A stretch of DNA of 64,000 bases from Acrocarpospora macrocephala (lineage in GTDB: Bacteria > Actinomycetota > Actinomycetes > Streptosporangiales > Streptosporangiaceae). A model generated the notes under the pieces. It saw nothing but the letters and a program-made list of their open reading frames with translations. It did not search any database and was not told the DNA's origin. The position numbers were made by a program, and so were the translations under genes. Position 1 is the first letter of the stretch; each line of letters opens with the position of its first letter. Positions 40,568 through 49,700 of the stretch are shown piece after piece. Location: positions 1 to 64,000 of the forward strand of contig NZ_BLAE01000004.1 in NCBI RefSeq assembly GCF_009687865.1, given 5' to 3'.

Positions 40568-42784
40568 TCAGCGGGTGCTTCGGGGCCGAGAAGGGGGTGG
40601 ATTGCGGTCGAAGCGGTTCAGGGCGATGGCGACGGGGCCCGCGACGAACGAGGAGGACAGGGTGCCCGCCACGATGCCGGTGACCAGGGCGATGGCGAAG
40701 TCGTGGAGGGAGTCGGCGCCGAAGACGGCCAGAGCGCCGAGAATGAACAGGGCGCCGAGACCGGTGTTGATCGTCCGGGGGACGGTCTGCAGGATCGCGC
40801 TGTTCACGGCTTCGGGGAGACGGTCCTTGCTCGCCCACAGCTCCCTGACCCGATCGAAGACCACCACCTTGTCGTTGACGGAGTAGCCGACGATGGTGAG
40901 CATCGCGGCCAGGAAGATGCCGTCCACCGGCTTGCCCAGCCAGGCGAACAGCCCGAGCACCACGGCCACGTCCACCAGCAGGGCCAGCACCGCCGCCACG
41001 CCGAAGGTCCACCGGAACCGTACGGCCAGGTAGATCAGCTGGGCGGCCATGGCGACGATGAGCGCGATGGCGGCGTTGCGGCGCAGTTCCGCGCCCATGC
41101 TGGGGCCGATGAACTCGTCCCGGCGCTTGGTCACCTCGCCCGCGTGGCCGCGCAGGGCGTCCTGGATCCTGGCGACGTCCTCGGGGGCGAGCTGCCCGGC
41201 CCGGATGGAGACGAGCCCGGCCGAGGAATGCACCACGGCGGACGGGTGACCGGCGTCGGCGACCGCACGTCGGGCGACCTCGGCCGGCACGGTGCCGGAG
41301 GTGGTGAACTCGACGGCTCTGCCTCCGGTGAACTCGACGCCGAAGTTCAGGCCCTGGGTGAACGTCCCGGCCAGCGCGACCGCGACCAACCCGCCCGCGA
41401 GAGTCAGCCACCAGCGGCGGGCCGCCATGATCGAGGGGTTCCTGCGGGTGAGCCACGACCTGATCCGGCCGGCCGAGCCGATGCCGGCCACGTTCGGCCC
41501 GACCCGGCCGATGACCGCCTGGGTGAGCACGCGGGTGATCAGCATCGCCGAGACGAGCGAGGCCAGCACCCCGATCCCCAGCGTCACGCCGAAGCCCTTC
41601 ACCGGCCCGGAAGCCAGCCAGAACAGGATGGCGGCGGCGATCAGCGTGGTGATGTTGGAGTCGGCGATGGCGCTCCATGCGTGCTTGAAGCCCAGGTCCA
41701 GAGCGGCTCTGAGGCCGCGCCGGGGAGCGTGGCCGTACTCCTCTCTGGCGCGTTCGAAGATCAGGACGCAGGCGTCGATGGCGATGCCGATGGCCAGGAC
41801 GAAACCGGCCAGGCCGGAGAGGGTGAAGGTGGCGCCCATGGCGACCAGCACGGCGTACGAGATGAGGCCATAGCTGGCCAGGGCGACGGCGGCGAGCAGG
41901 CCGGCCAGGCGGTAGACGACGATGATGAACAGGGTGGTCAGGACGAGTCCGGTGATGGCGGCCTTGGCGCTGGCGTCGATCGCGTCCGCGCCGAGCGTCG
42001 GGCCGACGCTGCGCTGTTCGACCAGGTCGAGCGGGACCGGCAGCGCGCCCCCCTTGATGAGCACGGCCAGATCGCGCGCCGCCTCGTAACCGAAGGAGCC
42101 GGTGATGTCGGTCGAGCCGCCAGGCATGCCCGCCCCGCAAGCGAACGCGGGGTCGAGCTGCGGCGAGGAGATGATCTTCTTGTCGAGGACGATCGCGATC
42201 CTGCGTCTCGGGTCTCCCGGCTCCGCGCAGGCCACGTCGCCGGTCAGTTGTCGCCAGGCCCGGGCGTCGCGGAAGTCGATTTTGACCGACCAGCCGAGCC
42301 CACCCGCCGGGTCGGTGCGCTCGCCCGCGCCGGTGATGCCGTCGCCGCTGATCGCGGCGGGGCCGATCCGCAGTCGCTGACCGTGTTCGTCCCGCGGTGC
42401 GGCCTGGTCGGTCTCCTCGGCGAGAGCGAGTACGGGATGGATGCTCAGCTGCGCGGTCCTGCCGATGACCTCGGCGGCCTGACGGGGGTCCAGGACGCCG
42501 GGCAGCTCCACGACGATCCGCCGGTCGCCGGAACGGATCAGGGTGGGATCGACCACGCCGAGCGCGTCGGCCCGGCGGCGCAGCACGTCCAGGGCGCGGT
42601 CGGCGGATTCGGAGTCGGCTTTGACGGTCGGTGAGTCCCTCGCCTCGAAGACGAGCTGGGTGCCGCCTCGCAGGTCGAGGCCCAGGCGTGGCGAGAGACT
42701 GACGGTGATGATGATCGAAGTGACGATGACGGCCAGCGCCGCCAGCGCACGCCAAACAGGCGCACGGGACACGGAAGCCTCCAC
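40568..42784 (-). CDS. secDF: SecD-SecF fusion protein
   Basis: The 738-residue product joins SecD (about 1-430) and SecF (about 440-738), each with six predicted membrane helices. GLDLRGGTQLVFEA is the SecD D1 motif, IDFRDARAWRQLT with FACGAGMPGG the P1 periplasmic domain, and VLAIGIAIDACVLIFERAREE the D4 segment with the proton-relay Asp. FGVEFTGGRAVEF opens SecF and TIVGYSVNDKVVVFDRVRE is its D4. It uses proton motive force to help SecYEG export. Most actinobacteria encode separate secD and secF beside yajC and ruvB; this locus has none of those, so it may be an additional copy. A small secreted protein gene lies 31 bases upstream. Confidence 0.92.
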   Translation of the reverse strand: MEASVSRAPVWRALAALAVIVTSIIITVSLSPRLGLDLRGGTQLVFEARDSPTVKADSESADRALDVLRRRADALGVVDPTLIRSGDRRIVVELPGVLDPRQAAEVIGRTAQLSIHPVLALAEETDQAAPRDEHGQRLRIGPAAISGDGITGAGERTDPAGGLGWSVKIDFRDARAWRQLTGDVACAEPGDPRRRIAIVLDKKIISSPQLDPAFACGAGMPGGSTDITGSFGYEAARDLAVLIKGGALPVPLDLVEQRSVGPTLGADAIDASAKAAITGLVLTTLFIIVVYRLAGLLAAVALASYGLISYAVLVAMGATFTLSGLAGFVLAIGIAIDACVLIFERAREEYGHAPRRGLRAALDLGFKHAWSAIADSNITTLIAAAILFWLASGPVKGFGVTLGIGVLASLVSAMLITRVLTQAVIGRVGPNVAGIGSAGRIRSWLTRRNPSIMAARRWWLTLAGGLVAVALAGTFTQGLNFGVEFTGGRAVEFTTSGTVPAEVARRAVADAGHPSAVVHSSAGLVSIRAGQLAPEDVARIQDALRGHAGEVTKRRDEFIGPSMGAELRRNAAIALIVAMAAQLIYLAVRFRWTFGVAAVLALLVDVAVVLGLFAWLGKPVDGIFLAAMLTIVGYSVNDKVVVFDRVRELWASKDRLPEAVNSAILQTVPRTINTGLGALFILGALAVFGADSLHDFAIALVTGIVAGTLSSSFVAGPVAIALNRFDRNPPPSRPRSTR

Positions 42785-42815
42785 AGGCTCGGATGTGCGG
42801 GAAGGAAAGAGCTGG

Positions 42816-43151
42816 TCAGAGAGCCGTGGAGGGCGGGGCGCGGGCCGGCGGCGCGCAGCGGCGGAGAGCAGGGAGAACCCGGTCGTCGCCGGGGAGCGCG
42901 CAGGCGTGCCAGGCGACGCGCCACCGAGGCGCGCCCGAGGCGAGAACGGCGTGCCAGGCCGTGCCGGGCACTTCGTGCAGGGCGGTACGGACCTGCGAGA
43001 GGGGCACCGCGCGGCCGACAGGGTGCTGCTGGTCGGCCTGCCACGCGACCACGCTCGGCGTGGCCGTGATTCCGGTCACCCCGGAGGCGTGAGCGGTGAC
43101 GGGCAGCAGCCATGCCAGCAGGAGCAGGACGGCGGGCAACCTGGTCCGCAC
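42816..43151 (-). CDS. Small secreted protein upstream of secDF, unknown
   Basis: The 111-residue product has a clear signal peptide (MRTRLPAVLLLLAWLLPVTA, cleavage near AHASG) and a short mature part with two cysteines (ACALPGDDRVLPALRRC) ending in a Pro-rich tail. I do not recognise a family. It lies 31 bases upstream of secDF on the same strand and is probably co-transcribed, so it may be a substrate or an accessory of that export motor. It is divergent from another small secreted protein at 43226. Confidence 0.6.
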   Translation of the reverse strand: MRTRLPAVLLLLAWLLPVTAHASGVTGITATPSVVAWQADQQHPVGRAVPLSQVRTALHEVPGTAWHAVLASGAPRWRVAWHACALPGDDRVLPALRRCAPPARAPPSTAL

Positions 43152-43225
43152 GACGCCTCCTCCCGGCCGGTGACCGTCCAGCCTAGCCCGCGTCCTGGTG
43201 CCTGAAGTGGGCTATGGTCGGGAAT

Positions 43226-43582
43226 ATGTGGCTCCGGAGACCCTGTGGCTCCGCCTCCTTCACGGCGGCGGTGGGTCTTCTCCTGCTCGCACTGGTCATG
43301 TTCGCCTCCACTCCGGCGTGGGCCACGAGCGATCCCGGCCGGGAGTCCAACCAGTGCGCGACCGACGTGATCACGCCGTTCACGCAGACGTCCGCGGCCT
43401 TGGCGCTGCCACCGATCACCGGGGCGCCCGGTCACGCGTCCCGCCTGTGGCCCGTGGCCAGCTGGGCGCAACCGGTGTCCGGAACCCGGCCGGTCTGGCC
43501 CGACGCGGGCTCGGCCGACATTCGCGACCCCCAGCAGTCGGGGCATCGCGCGCCCGGCTCGCGTAGCCCGCCGACGCTCTAG
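43226..43582 (+). CDS. Small secreted protein, unknown
   Basis: The 118-residue product starts at ATG 43226 (alternative in-frame ATG 43214) with a hydrophobic signal (FTAAVGLLLLALVMFASTPA, cleavage near WATSD). The mature part is Pro/Ala/Ser-rich, with single cysteine in NQCATDVITPF and many short PxxG segments. I recognise no domain. It is divergent from the 42816 gene, with 75 bases between, and lies 100 bases before the TraR-like genes. It may be a small surface or stress protein. Confidence 0.5.
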   Translation: MWLRRPCGSASFTAAVGLLLLALVMFASTPAWATSDPGRESNQCATDVITPFTQTSAALALPPITGAPGHASRLWPVASWAQPVSGTRPVWPDAGSADIRDPQQSGHRAPGSRSPPTL

Positions 43583-43682
43583 AGGTTCTCTCCTTCCCCT
43601 GCGCGCGAACTGCGCCCGGGGCTCATCGATCTGCCGCGATCGCGCGGGATCGCTGAATTCTCACGCTAGGAGTGACACCGTC

Positions 43683-43997
43683 ATGGCGTCTTTGCACACG
43701 TTCATTCAGGACTACGAGTGGCACCTGGCCCGGCTCGAAGAACTTCGCGCCCTGCTGGAGGAGCGCCGCGCCGCCGCCAGGACCGAGCTGGAACGCGCGG
43801 CCCGGCCAGGCGCCCACGACCGCCTGGCCGCTCAGCTCGCCGCCATCGAGTCCGCCATCGAACGGATAGACCGAGGACTGTACGGCGCCTGCCGGCGCTG
43901 CGGCACGTTCATCCCGCTCACCGTCCTGTTCCAGGCTCCGCACGAGCAGCGGTGCCCCGACTGCGCCCGCCTCACCGCGAAGGAGATGGCAGCATGA
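43683..43997 (+). CDS. TraR/DksA-family zinc-finger protein
   Basis: The 104-residue product has an N-terminal coiled-coil (EWHLARLEELRALLEERR) and a C4 zinc finger from CRRCG (with CPDC following about 20 residues later). DksA/TraR proteins reach into the RNA polymerase secondary channel to alter transcription, often with ppGpp. The two acidic residues at the coiled-coil tip of DksA are not obvious here, so regulation may differ. It overlaps the next, paralogous gene by four bases (ATGA at 43994), so both are made together. Confidence 0.85.
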   Translation: MASLHTFIQDYEWHLARLEELRALLEERRAAARTELERAARPGAHDRLAAQLAAIESAIERIDRGLYGACRRCGTFIPLTVLFQAPHEQRCPDCARLTAKEMAA

Positions 43998-44317
43998 CCG
44001 GGCTCAGCCGGATCCAGACCGACGCCATCGCCGAGGAACTGCGGGAACAGCACCTGTGGCGGACCTCCCGCCTCCAGGAACTCACCACCCTGGTCGAGAC
44101 CACCGAAGGCGACGGCGACCTGCGCCAGCGCACCCTGGCCGACCTCGCCGCCACCGAACGGGCCATCGCCGAAATCGAGAAGGGCCTGGCCCGCCTCTCC
44201 GAACGCGACTACGGCCAGTGCGAGGACTGCGGAACCTCAATCCCGTACGAGCGCCTGAAGATCCGCCCCCTGACCCGGCACTGCATGCCCTGCCGCCGGG
44301 CCCACGAGTCCCGCTGA
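43994..44317 (+). CDS. Second TraR/DksA-family zinc-finger protein
   Basis: The 107-residue product resembles its upstream neighbour: a helical N-terminus (AIAEELREQHLWRTSRLQEL), then ATERAIAEIEKGLARLSERD and zinc-finger cysteines CEDCG and CMPC. YGQCEDCGTSIPYERLKIRP is the standard TraR zinc-finger strand. Its ATG overlaps the TGA of the first protein. The tandem arrangement suggests duplication and possibly a heteromeric pair of RNA polymerase modulators. A perfect 11-bp hairpin follows at once. Confidence 0.87.
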   Translation: MTGLSRIQTDAIAEELREQHLWRTSRLQELTTLVETTEGDGDLRQRTLADLAATERAIAEIEKGLARLSERDYGQCEDCGTSIPYERLKIRPLTRHCMPCRRAHESR

Positions 44318-44324
44318 CCCCCAT

Positions 44325-44350
44325 CCCGCGTGCCCACCCGGGCACGCGGG
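44325..44350. terminator. 11-bp perfect hairpin between convergent TraR and toxin genes
   Basis: CCCGCGTGCCC and GGGCACGCGGG (44325-44335, 44340-44350) pair without mismatch around ACCC. It begins eight bases after the TraR stop and lies before the end of the convergent toxin gene (44369), so it can serve both directions. Confidence 0.8.
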
Positions 44351-44368
44351 CCCACCATCTCCATCGCG

Positions 44369-44617
44369 TCAGCCGGCCCACAGGATGTCCACAACGCGGA
44401 CGATCTCAACCGAGTCCAGAATCAGGAACGTGACGAATCCGTGGTCGCCGAAGTCGGCTCGTCGTACCTGCGGGTCGTCTGTGGCCATGCTGGTGAGCGG
44501 GTCATACGGGTTCTCGCAGACGTCGGCCATGGCCTGGACCAAGGCGGTGAGCGCGTCCGTGGGAAAGCCGCCGAGCTGGCTTAGCGCCCGCTCGGATAAG
44601 TGGGGGCGGTAGGTCAC
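44369..44617 (-). CDS. RelE-like toxin of a type II toxin-antitoxin pair
   Basis: The 82-residue product has the small alpha/beta RelE/ParE layout: SERALSQLGGFPTDALTALV, NPYDPLTSM, then VRRADFGDHGFVTFLILDSV and VRVVDILWAG. The final strand motif VxVVDILW is frequent in this family, whose members cut mRNA on ribosomes or inhibit gyrase. Its ATG overlaps the stop of the DUF6247 gene (ATGA at 44614-44617), so both are translated together. The order antitoxin-then-toxin is standard. No protein evidence for toxicity exists. Confidence 0.7.
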   Translation of the reverse strand: MTYRPHLSERALSQLGGFPTDALTALVQAMADVCENPYDPLTSMATDDPQVRRADFGDHGFVTFLILDSVEIVRVVDILWAG

Positions 44618-44907
44618 CGGCGGCGGGCCAACTCGTCGGCGATGGCCTCATCAAGGGGTGTGGTCGCACCAGCACCTTCCTTGGCTTCCTGGATGGCGTC
44701 GTAATAGCCGGGCCGGTTGGTGGCGATGACCGTCAGGTGCCATCGGTGCAGCAGCCGCTTCAGAGCCGTGTAGCTGGCCAGGTCGTCACGTGCCGCCTCG
44801 ACCGCCTGACGGTACTGGCGGAGGAATTCCGGCCGCTCCCGGACGGGCAGACCGCGAAGGATCACCTGCGGGTCCTGCGGGTCCTCCTCAATGGGCTGAG
44901 CGCTCAT
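44614..44907 (-). CDS. DUF6247 protein, likely antitoxin partner
   Basis: The 97-residue product starts at ATG 44907 and reads MSAQPIEEDPQDPQVILRGL, then RPEFLRQYRQAVEAARD and HRWHLTVIATNRPGYYDAIQ. These are the landmarks of DUF6247, an actinobacterial family typically encoded directly upstream of small RelE-like proteins. The tail, TTPLDEAIADELARRR, may bind the toxin. A four-base overlap couples the two genes. DNA binding is not evident, so transcriptional autoregulation is uncertain. Confidence 0.75.
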   Translation of the reverse strand: MSAQPIEEDPQDPQVILRGLPVRERPEFLRQYRQAVEAARDDLASYTALKRLLHRWHLTVIATNRPGYYDAIQEAKEGAGATTPLDEAIADELARRR

Positions 44908-45015
44908 AGAAACAACCGTACCCCGACGTGTGTAGAGCTGGTGCTGCCCCGGGTGAAACACCCCATCGACCACCGACGCCATACCCGCATCTGCCCGGCT
45001 ATCGCCTGAAACCCC

Positions 45016-46074
45016 TCATTTATCAGGATCTTTGGCGACGAGTGTGGAATCGCGGGCCTCTGCGCGGCCTTCGTCGCGGGCGCGGGCGAGGAGGTCGGCG
45101 AGGCGGTGGCGGCGTCGGCGGGTGATGGTGCGGGAGGAGAGGAGGAGGGCTCCGAGGAGTATGGCGAGGGCCAGTTGGGGCCAGGGCAGGGTCCAGATCG
45201 TCACGTCGACCGCGGTGGGCTCGATCAGGGCGCCGGATGGGACGCCGCCCTGGACGGCAGGGGACACGGTGACGCTCGTGCTGAGTGGTCCTAGCGCCCA
45301 GACTCCTGCGATGCGGGTCTCGATCTCTCGGCTGTCGCCCGGGAATATCTGCTCGACGCCGGTCTTGGCATCCCGTTCGGCCAGGCCGGTCAGGTCGGTG
45401 ACCGTTACCCCGCCGGTGCCGGTCACCGCGATGTTGCCCTTGTTCGTCGCGGTGTATTTGACCCGGATGGTGCCGGCTGAGAAGGGGTTCCACGGCTGCT
45501 CGTACGTGGCGGTGAGGTCGTCGACGGCCACCGCCGCCGTGATCGTGCCGGTGGCCCGCATCATGACCCGGAACCCCACCCGGCTCTCGACGGCGACCGT
45601 GCCCCGGGCACTGGTGACCGTCGCCGCGATGCCGGCCGGATGGTCTCCCGGTGTGGCGTCACCGGGCACGGTGATGGTGAACGGCACCACCTTCGTCTCC
45701 TTGGCCCCGACGGTGACCTCGTCCTGGACCTTGATCCAGGTGCCGCCGTCCACCGAGGAGCGGTCGGACTGGAGCATGTTGAAGCGGCCCTTGTCGGTGA
45801 GGTAGCCGTCGGCGGCCTTCAGGGCGAAGACGGCGGCGCCGTCGCTGAAGTTCCGCACGGCCAGGTGCTCGGTCACGCTCTGACCCGGGTCGAGCGTGAG
45901 CTCGATCCACCGGCGGCCGTCCGGGCCCTGTTGGTTGGCCGGCTGGACCGACCAGGTGAGTGTTGGCTTGGCCGGTTCCGCCATGGCGCCGGTGGGCGCG
46001 ATCGGAACGGTGAGGAGCACCGCCGCCAGCACGGCGAGGAGCCGCGGCAATATCTGGTGCAATGTTCGGATCAT
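45016..46074 (-). CDS. DUF916-type surface protein with C-terminal membrane anchor
   Basis: The 352-residue product has a signal peptide (LLAVLAAVLLTVPIAPTGAMA). LTWSVQPANQQGPDGRRWIELTL is the opening of the DUF916 domain (WSVQPAN, given with its first strand), followed by a second immunoglobulin-like domain and a C-terminal membrane helix (LALAILLGALLLSS) with a strongly basic cytoplasmic tail (RTITRRRRHRLADLLARARD). In Firmicutes, DUF916 proteins bind WxL-domain proteins on the cell surface and bridge to peptidoglycan. Here the gene follows a WxL-like secreted protein and two giant glycosidases. GGAGGA lies seven bases before the ATG at 46074. Confidence 0.8.
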   Translation of the reverse strand: MIRTLHQILPRLLAVLAAVLLTVPIAPTGAMAEPAKPTLTWSVQPANQQGPDGRRWIELTLDPGQSVTEHLAVRNFSDGAAVFALKAADGYLTDKGRFNMLQSDRSSVDGGTWIKVQDEVTVGAKETKVVPFTITVPGDATPGDHPAGIAATVTSARGTVAVESRVGFRVMMRATGTITAAVAVDDLTATYEQPWNPFSAGTIRVKYTATNKGNIAVTGTGGVTVTDLTGLAERDAKTGVEQIFPGDSREIETRIAGVWALGPLSTSVTVSPAVQGGVPSGALIEPTAVDVTIWTLPWPQLALAILLGALLLSSRTITRRRRHRLADLLARARDEGRAEARDSTLVAKDPDK

Positions 46075-46094
46075 GGCGAAATCCTCCGGCATAG

Positions 46095-46118
46095 GGGGGC
46101 CGCGTCGCCGCGGCCCCC
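46095..46118 (-). terminator. 10-bp intercistronic hairpin before the DUF916 gene
   Basis: GGGGGCCGCG (46095-46104) and CGCGGCCCCC (46109-46118) pair perfectly around TCGC. It lies 11 bases after the WxL-like stop and 21 bases before the DUF916 start. It may partly terminate, so that less anchor than secreted partner is made, or stabilise the upstream mRNA. Confidence 0.6.
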
Positions 46119-46128
46119 ACCGCGCGTT

Positions 46129-46749
46129 TTATTCGAACAGGGACAGGGTCAGCGTCGAAGCGTACGAGCCCGCGGCGACATCCGCCGGGGTGCGCAGGAA
46201 CAGATCGGCGTTGACGGTGAAGGCGCCACCGGCGACGGAGCCGGAATCGAAGGTCGAGACCAGGAGCTCCTGGTCGACCAGGCCGACGTTGTTGCCGGGC
46301 TGGGTCGGCTCGTCGAGAACGGTCACGACCTCCTCACCTTCGGCGACCAGGCCGGTCTCGCCACCGTCGATCAGGTGCGGCTTCCAGCCGAGGTGGCCGG
46401 CGCTGATGGGCGCCTGACCGCTGTTGCCGGCGAAATCGGTCGCGTTGCCGAGCACGGCCCAGGCGGAGCCGGCGGGCACCTCCTCCATCGTGCGGGTGTC
46501 GGTGACCGTCACCGTCGGCAGGGTGCCGAGGAACTCGCGCGTCTCCAGGGTCGAGTCGCCCTCGGCCAGCGCGACGGAGTCGGCGGCGATCGACAGGGCG
46601 AGCACGCCGGGTTCCTTGATCTCCTCGATGTCGACCGTCACCTCCACACTGGTGCTGTCGCCGGGGTCGGCCATGGCCGGCGCCTGCAGGGCCACCGACG
46701 CGGTCAGGGCGGCAGCCGCGGCGAGCAGCCATTTGTGCTGGTTCTTCAT
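46129..46749 (-). CDS. WxL-like secreted surface protein
   Basis: The 206-residue product has a signal peptide (MKNQHKWLLAAAAALTASVA, cleavage near AMADP). The mature protein is acidic and beta-rich: SVEVTVDIEEIKEPGVLALS, PTVTVTDTRTMEEVPAGSAW, then FTVNADLFLRTPADVAAGSY and STLTLSLFE. The last strands resemble the ending of WxL domains, where a YxSTLTWTL segment closes the sheet, but the defining second WxL motif is not recognisable. It lies between the GH43 gene and the DUF916 gene, a typical WxL-locus order. ATG 46749 is preceded by GGAG. Confidence 0.65.
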   Translation of the reverse strand: MKNQHKWLLAAAAALTASVALQAPAMADPGDSTSVEVTVDIEEIKEPGVLALSIAADSVALAEGDSTLETREFLGTLPTVTVTDTRTMEEVPAGSAWAVLGNATDFAGNSGQAPISAGHLGWKPHLIDGGETGLVAEGEEVVTVLDEPTQPGNNVGLVDQELLVSTFDSGSVAGGAFTVNADLFLRTPADVAAGSYASTLTLSLFE

Positions 46750-46799
46750 GTGATGCTCCATTTTGCGTGATTGCTGGTGATGAGGATAGAGATGGGGGG

Positions 46800-49700
46800 T
46801 CAGGTGCAGGTGAGGGAGGAGTGTTCGGCGGGGTAGACCGAGGTCGTCTCCTCGCCGTCCACGGTCCCGGTGGCGCGGACGGTGACCGAGCCCGCCGCGA
46901 TCGAGGCCTCCCGGGTGGCGAACGACTGGTAGGCGTTGGCGCCCGGCGCGACGTTCGGGAAGGATCGCTCGCCGTACGCGGTCTCGACGGTGATGGTCGC
47001 CGCCGCCTCGTGGTCGTTGCGCGCCTGCACGCCTACGTACGCCTTGCCGGCGATGCACCGCGGCGCGACCGTGACCGTGACGGGGATCTTGGCCGGCTCA
47101 GTGCCCGGTTCGTCGGCGAAGACCCGCCATTCCGTGATCGCGACCGCGGAGAAGGTGGTGCCGTTGCCGTTGGCCCGGACCGTGGCCCGCACCCGGGGCG
47201 TGGTGATCGGGGTGAAGGTGACGGTGTTGAACGCGGTCGTGCTCGTGCCGTACGCGGACGCGCCGGGCACGTCACGCCAGGCCGAGGTGACCTCGTCCCA
47301 GTACTGGAGCACCCACCCGTCGGGCTGGGCGACGCCGTCGCCGGTGCCCTGGTTGGAGTCCCGCCAGAACTTCAGCTCCGACGAGATGATCCGCACGGGG
47401 CGGGACCACTCGTACTGGACCCACTGGGTCGCCGGGCGGGTGCCGGACCAGGTGCCCCAGATCTGCGCCTGGCTCGGGTTGGCCGGGTCGGCGTTGTCGT
47501 TCAGGGCGGTGACGCTGTTCCAGCCCGCCGTGTAGGAGGCGGTCGGGGTCGCGATCGGCGCGATGTTGCCGGTGAGCGGCCCGGACAGGTCCGCCGGGAT
47601 GACGACCGTCTTGGCGGTCTCCAGGTTCCCGGCCACGTCGAGCGCCCGGAACGACACGGTGTGCTTGTTGGCGTCGGGTGCCGTGATGAAGCCGCCGGTG
47701 GAGGGGGTCCATGGGCCGGTGCCGATGGCGTACTCGATGCCGGCGACCCCGGAGGTGGCGTCGGCCGCGAGCACCTTGACCGTCCGGTTGGCGGTGTTCA
47801 GGGTGCCCACGCTGACCGGCGCCGTGGCGTCGATCCGTACGGTGAGGTTCGCGGGCGCCGAGACGTTGCCCGCGCGGTCGGTCGCGGTGGCCGTGACGGT
47901 GTGCTGGCCGTCGCCGGTGACGTTGACGTCGGCCTGCCGGGTGTCCGTGGTGACGACCGGCTGGCCGCTGTCCACCCGCGACTCGATGGTCAGCCGGCCG
48001 CCGCGGTCGTCGGCACCGGTGACGCGCACCCGCACCGCGGAGCGGAACCAGCCGGCGCTGCCCGCGCTGCCGCTGGGCGTGAGCGCCAGCGTCGGCGCCG
48101 TATGGTCACCCTCGGTGTCACCGGGCGAGATGACCTTGACCTGCGCGGAGACGCGGCCGGCGGCGTAGCCGAGCACGGTGCCCTGGATCGTGAACGTGCC
48201 AGGCTCGGCGACCTGTTCCGGCGTCACCGGGTCCCAGAAGACCGGCACCCGCAGCGTTTCGCCGCCGAACGGCACGTCGACGGTGCCGGGCAACTCCCGC
48301 TCGCCCACTTCGACCGTCAGTGCCGGTGGCGTGACGGACTCCGGCTGCGCGGCGAGGATCTTCCACTCCTCGACCGCCACCGCCGAGTAGGTGCTGCCGT
48401 TGGTCGACGCGTCGAACACCGCGCGGACCTGCGTGGTGGTCACCGGATTGAACGTGGTGTTCTGGAAGCCCTGCGTGCTGGTCGGGTAGCCGCTCGGGTT
48501 CGGCACGTCGGCCCACTGCGCGGTGCCGAGGTTCCAGTACTGGATCTTCCAGCGGGCGGGTGCGGCCACGCCCACGCCGCTGCCCTGCGGCTGGTCGTTC
48601 CAGAACTCGATCTGGGAACCGGAGATCCGCATCGGCTGGTCCCAGGTGTACTGCACCCACTGCTGCGGCGGGTTGCTGCCGGTCCAGGTGCCCCACATGT
48701 CCGGCGGCAGCGGGTTGGACCGGACGATCTCGTCGTTGAGCGCCTTCACCCAGTACTGCGTGGGCACGGGCTCGTTGGAGACGGCGACCTTCGCCTCCTG
48801 CGCGATGTTCGGCCGGGGCGTGAGATCACGTCCCTTGACGGGCGTCGGCGTGACGAGCTTCATCCGCGGCGGGGTCTGCGTGTCGTCCCACTCGACCGGG
48901 TCGATCGCCACCGAACGGCGGAAGTGGCCGCCACCCACGGCGTCCGCGGTGTGGTACGCGATGTACCACTTGCCGTTGAACTCCAGGATGCCCGGGTGGC
49001 TCGTGGTCGAGGAGACCGGCCGGAGCATGGTGCCCCGGTAGGTCCATGGCCCCTCGGGCGACGCGGCCGTCGCGTAGGCGATGCAGGCGTGGTAGTTCGC
49101 CGGGGTGCACGCCGAGGTCGGGCCGGCGTTGTTCCCGGCGTACGCCATGTAGTACGTGCTGCTGCGCTTGAAGATCCAGGCCGCCTCGAAGAAGCCGGTC
49201 AGGCCGGTGACGGTGCGCTGAGTGCCGACCGGGGTCTTCATGTCCTGCTGGAGTTCCAGCATCCGCAGGTTGCTGAACGAGCCCCAGTAGATGTACACCC
49301 GCTGGTTCGGCGCCGTGCCGTCGACGAGGATCGTCGGGTCGATGTTGTGGATGGTGTTGGCCGTGGGCACCCGCTGGGAGATGATCGGCCCGCCCGCGTG
49401 GTCGGTCCACGGGCCGGTCGGGCTGTTCGAGACGGCCACGCCGATCGCGAACTTGTCAGATGCCGGACTGTCCCGCTCGTTGATCGGGACGTACCAGTAG
49501 TAGCGCCCGTCCACGCCGCGGATCACCTGGCCGGCGTACGCGCGTCCTGGCGTCGCCCAGGCGAAGACCTGTTCCGGCCGCATCAGCGAGGGGTAGTGGG
49601 TCCACTCTCCCGCTTGGACATCCGCGGTGCGGAAGGCGCCCCACTCGTTCATGATGAAGTCGTTCGTGGACGGCCCGGCCTGGTCGTGGCCGGTGTAGAT

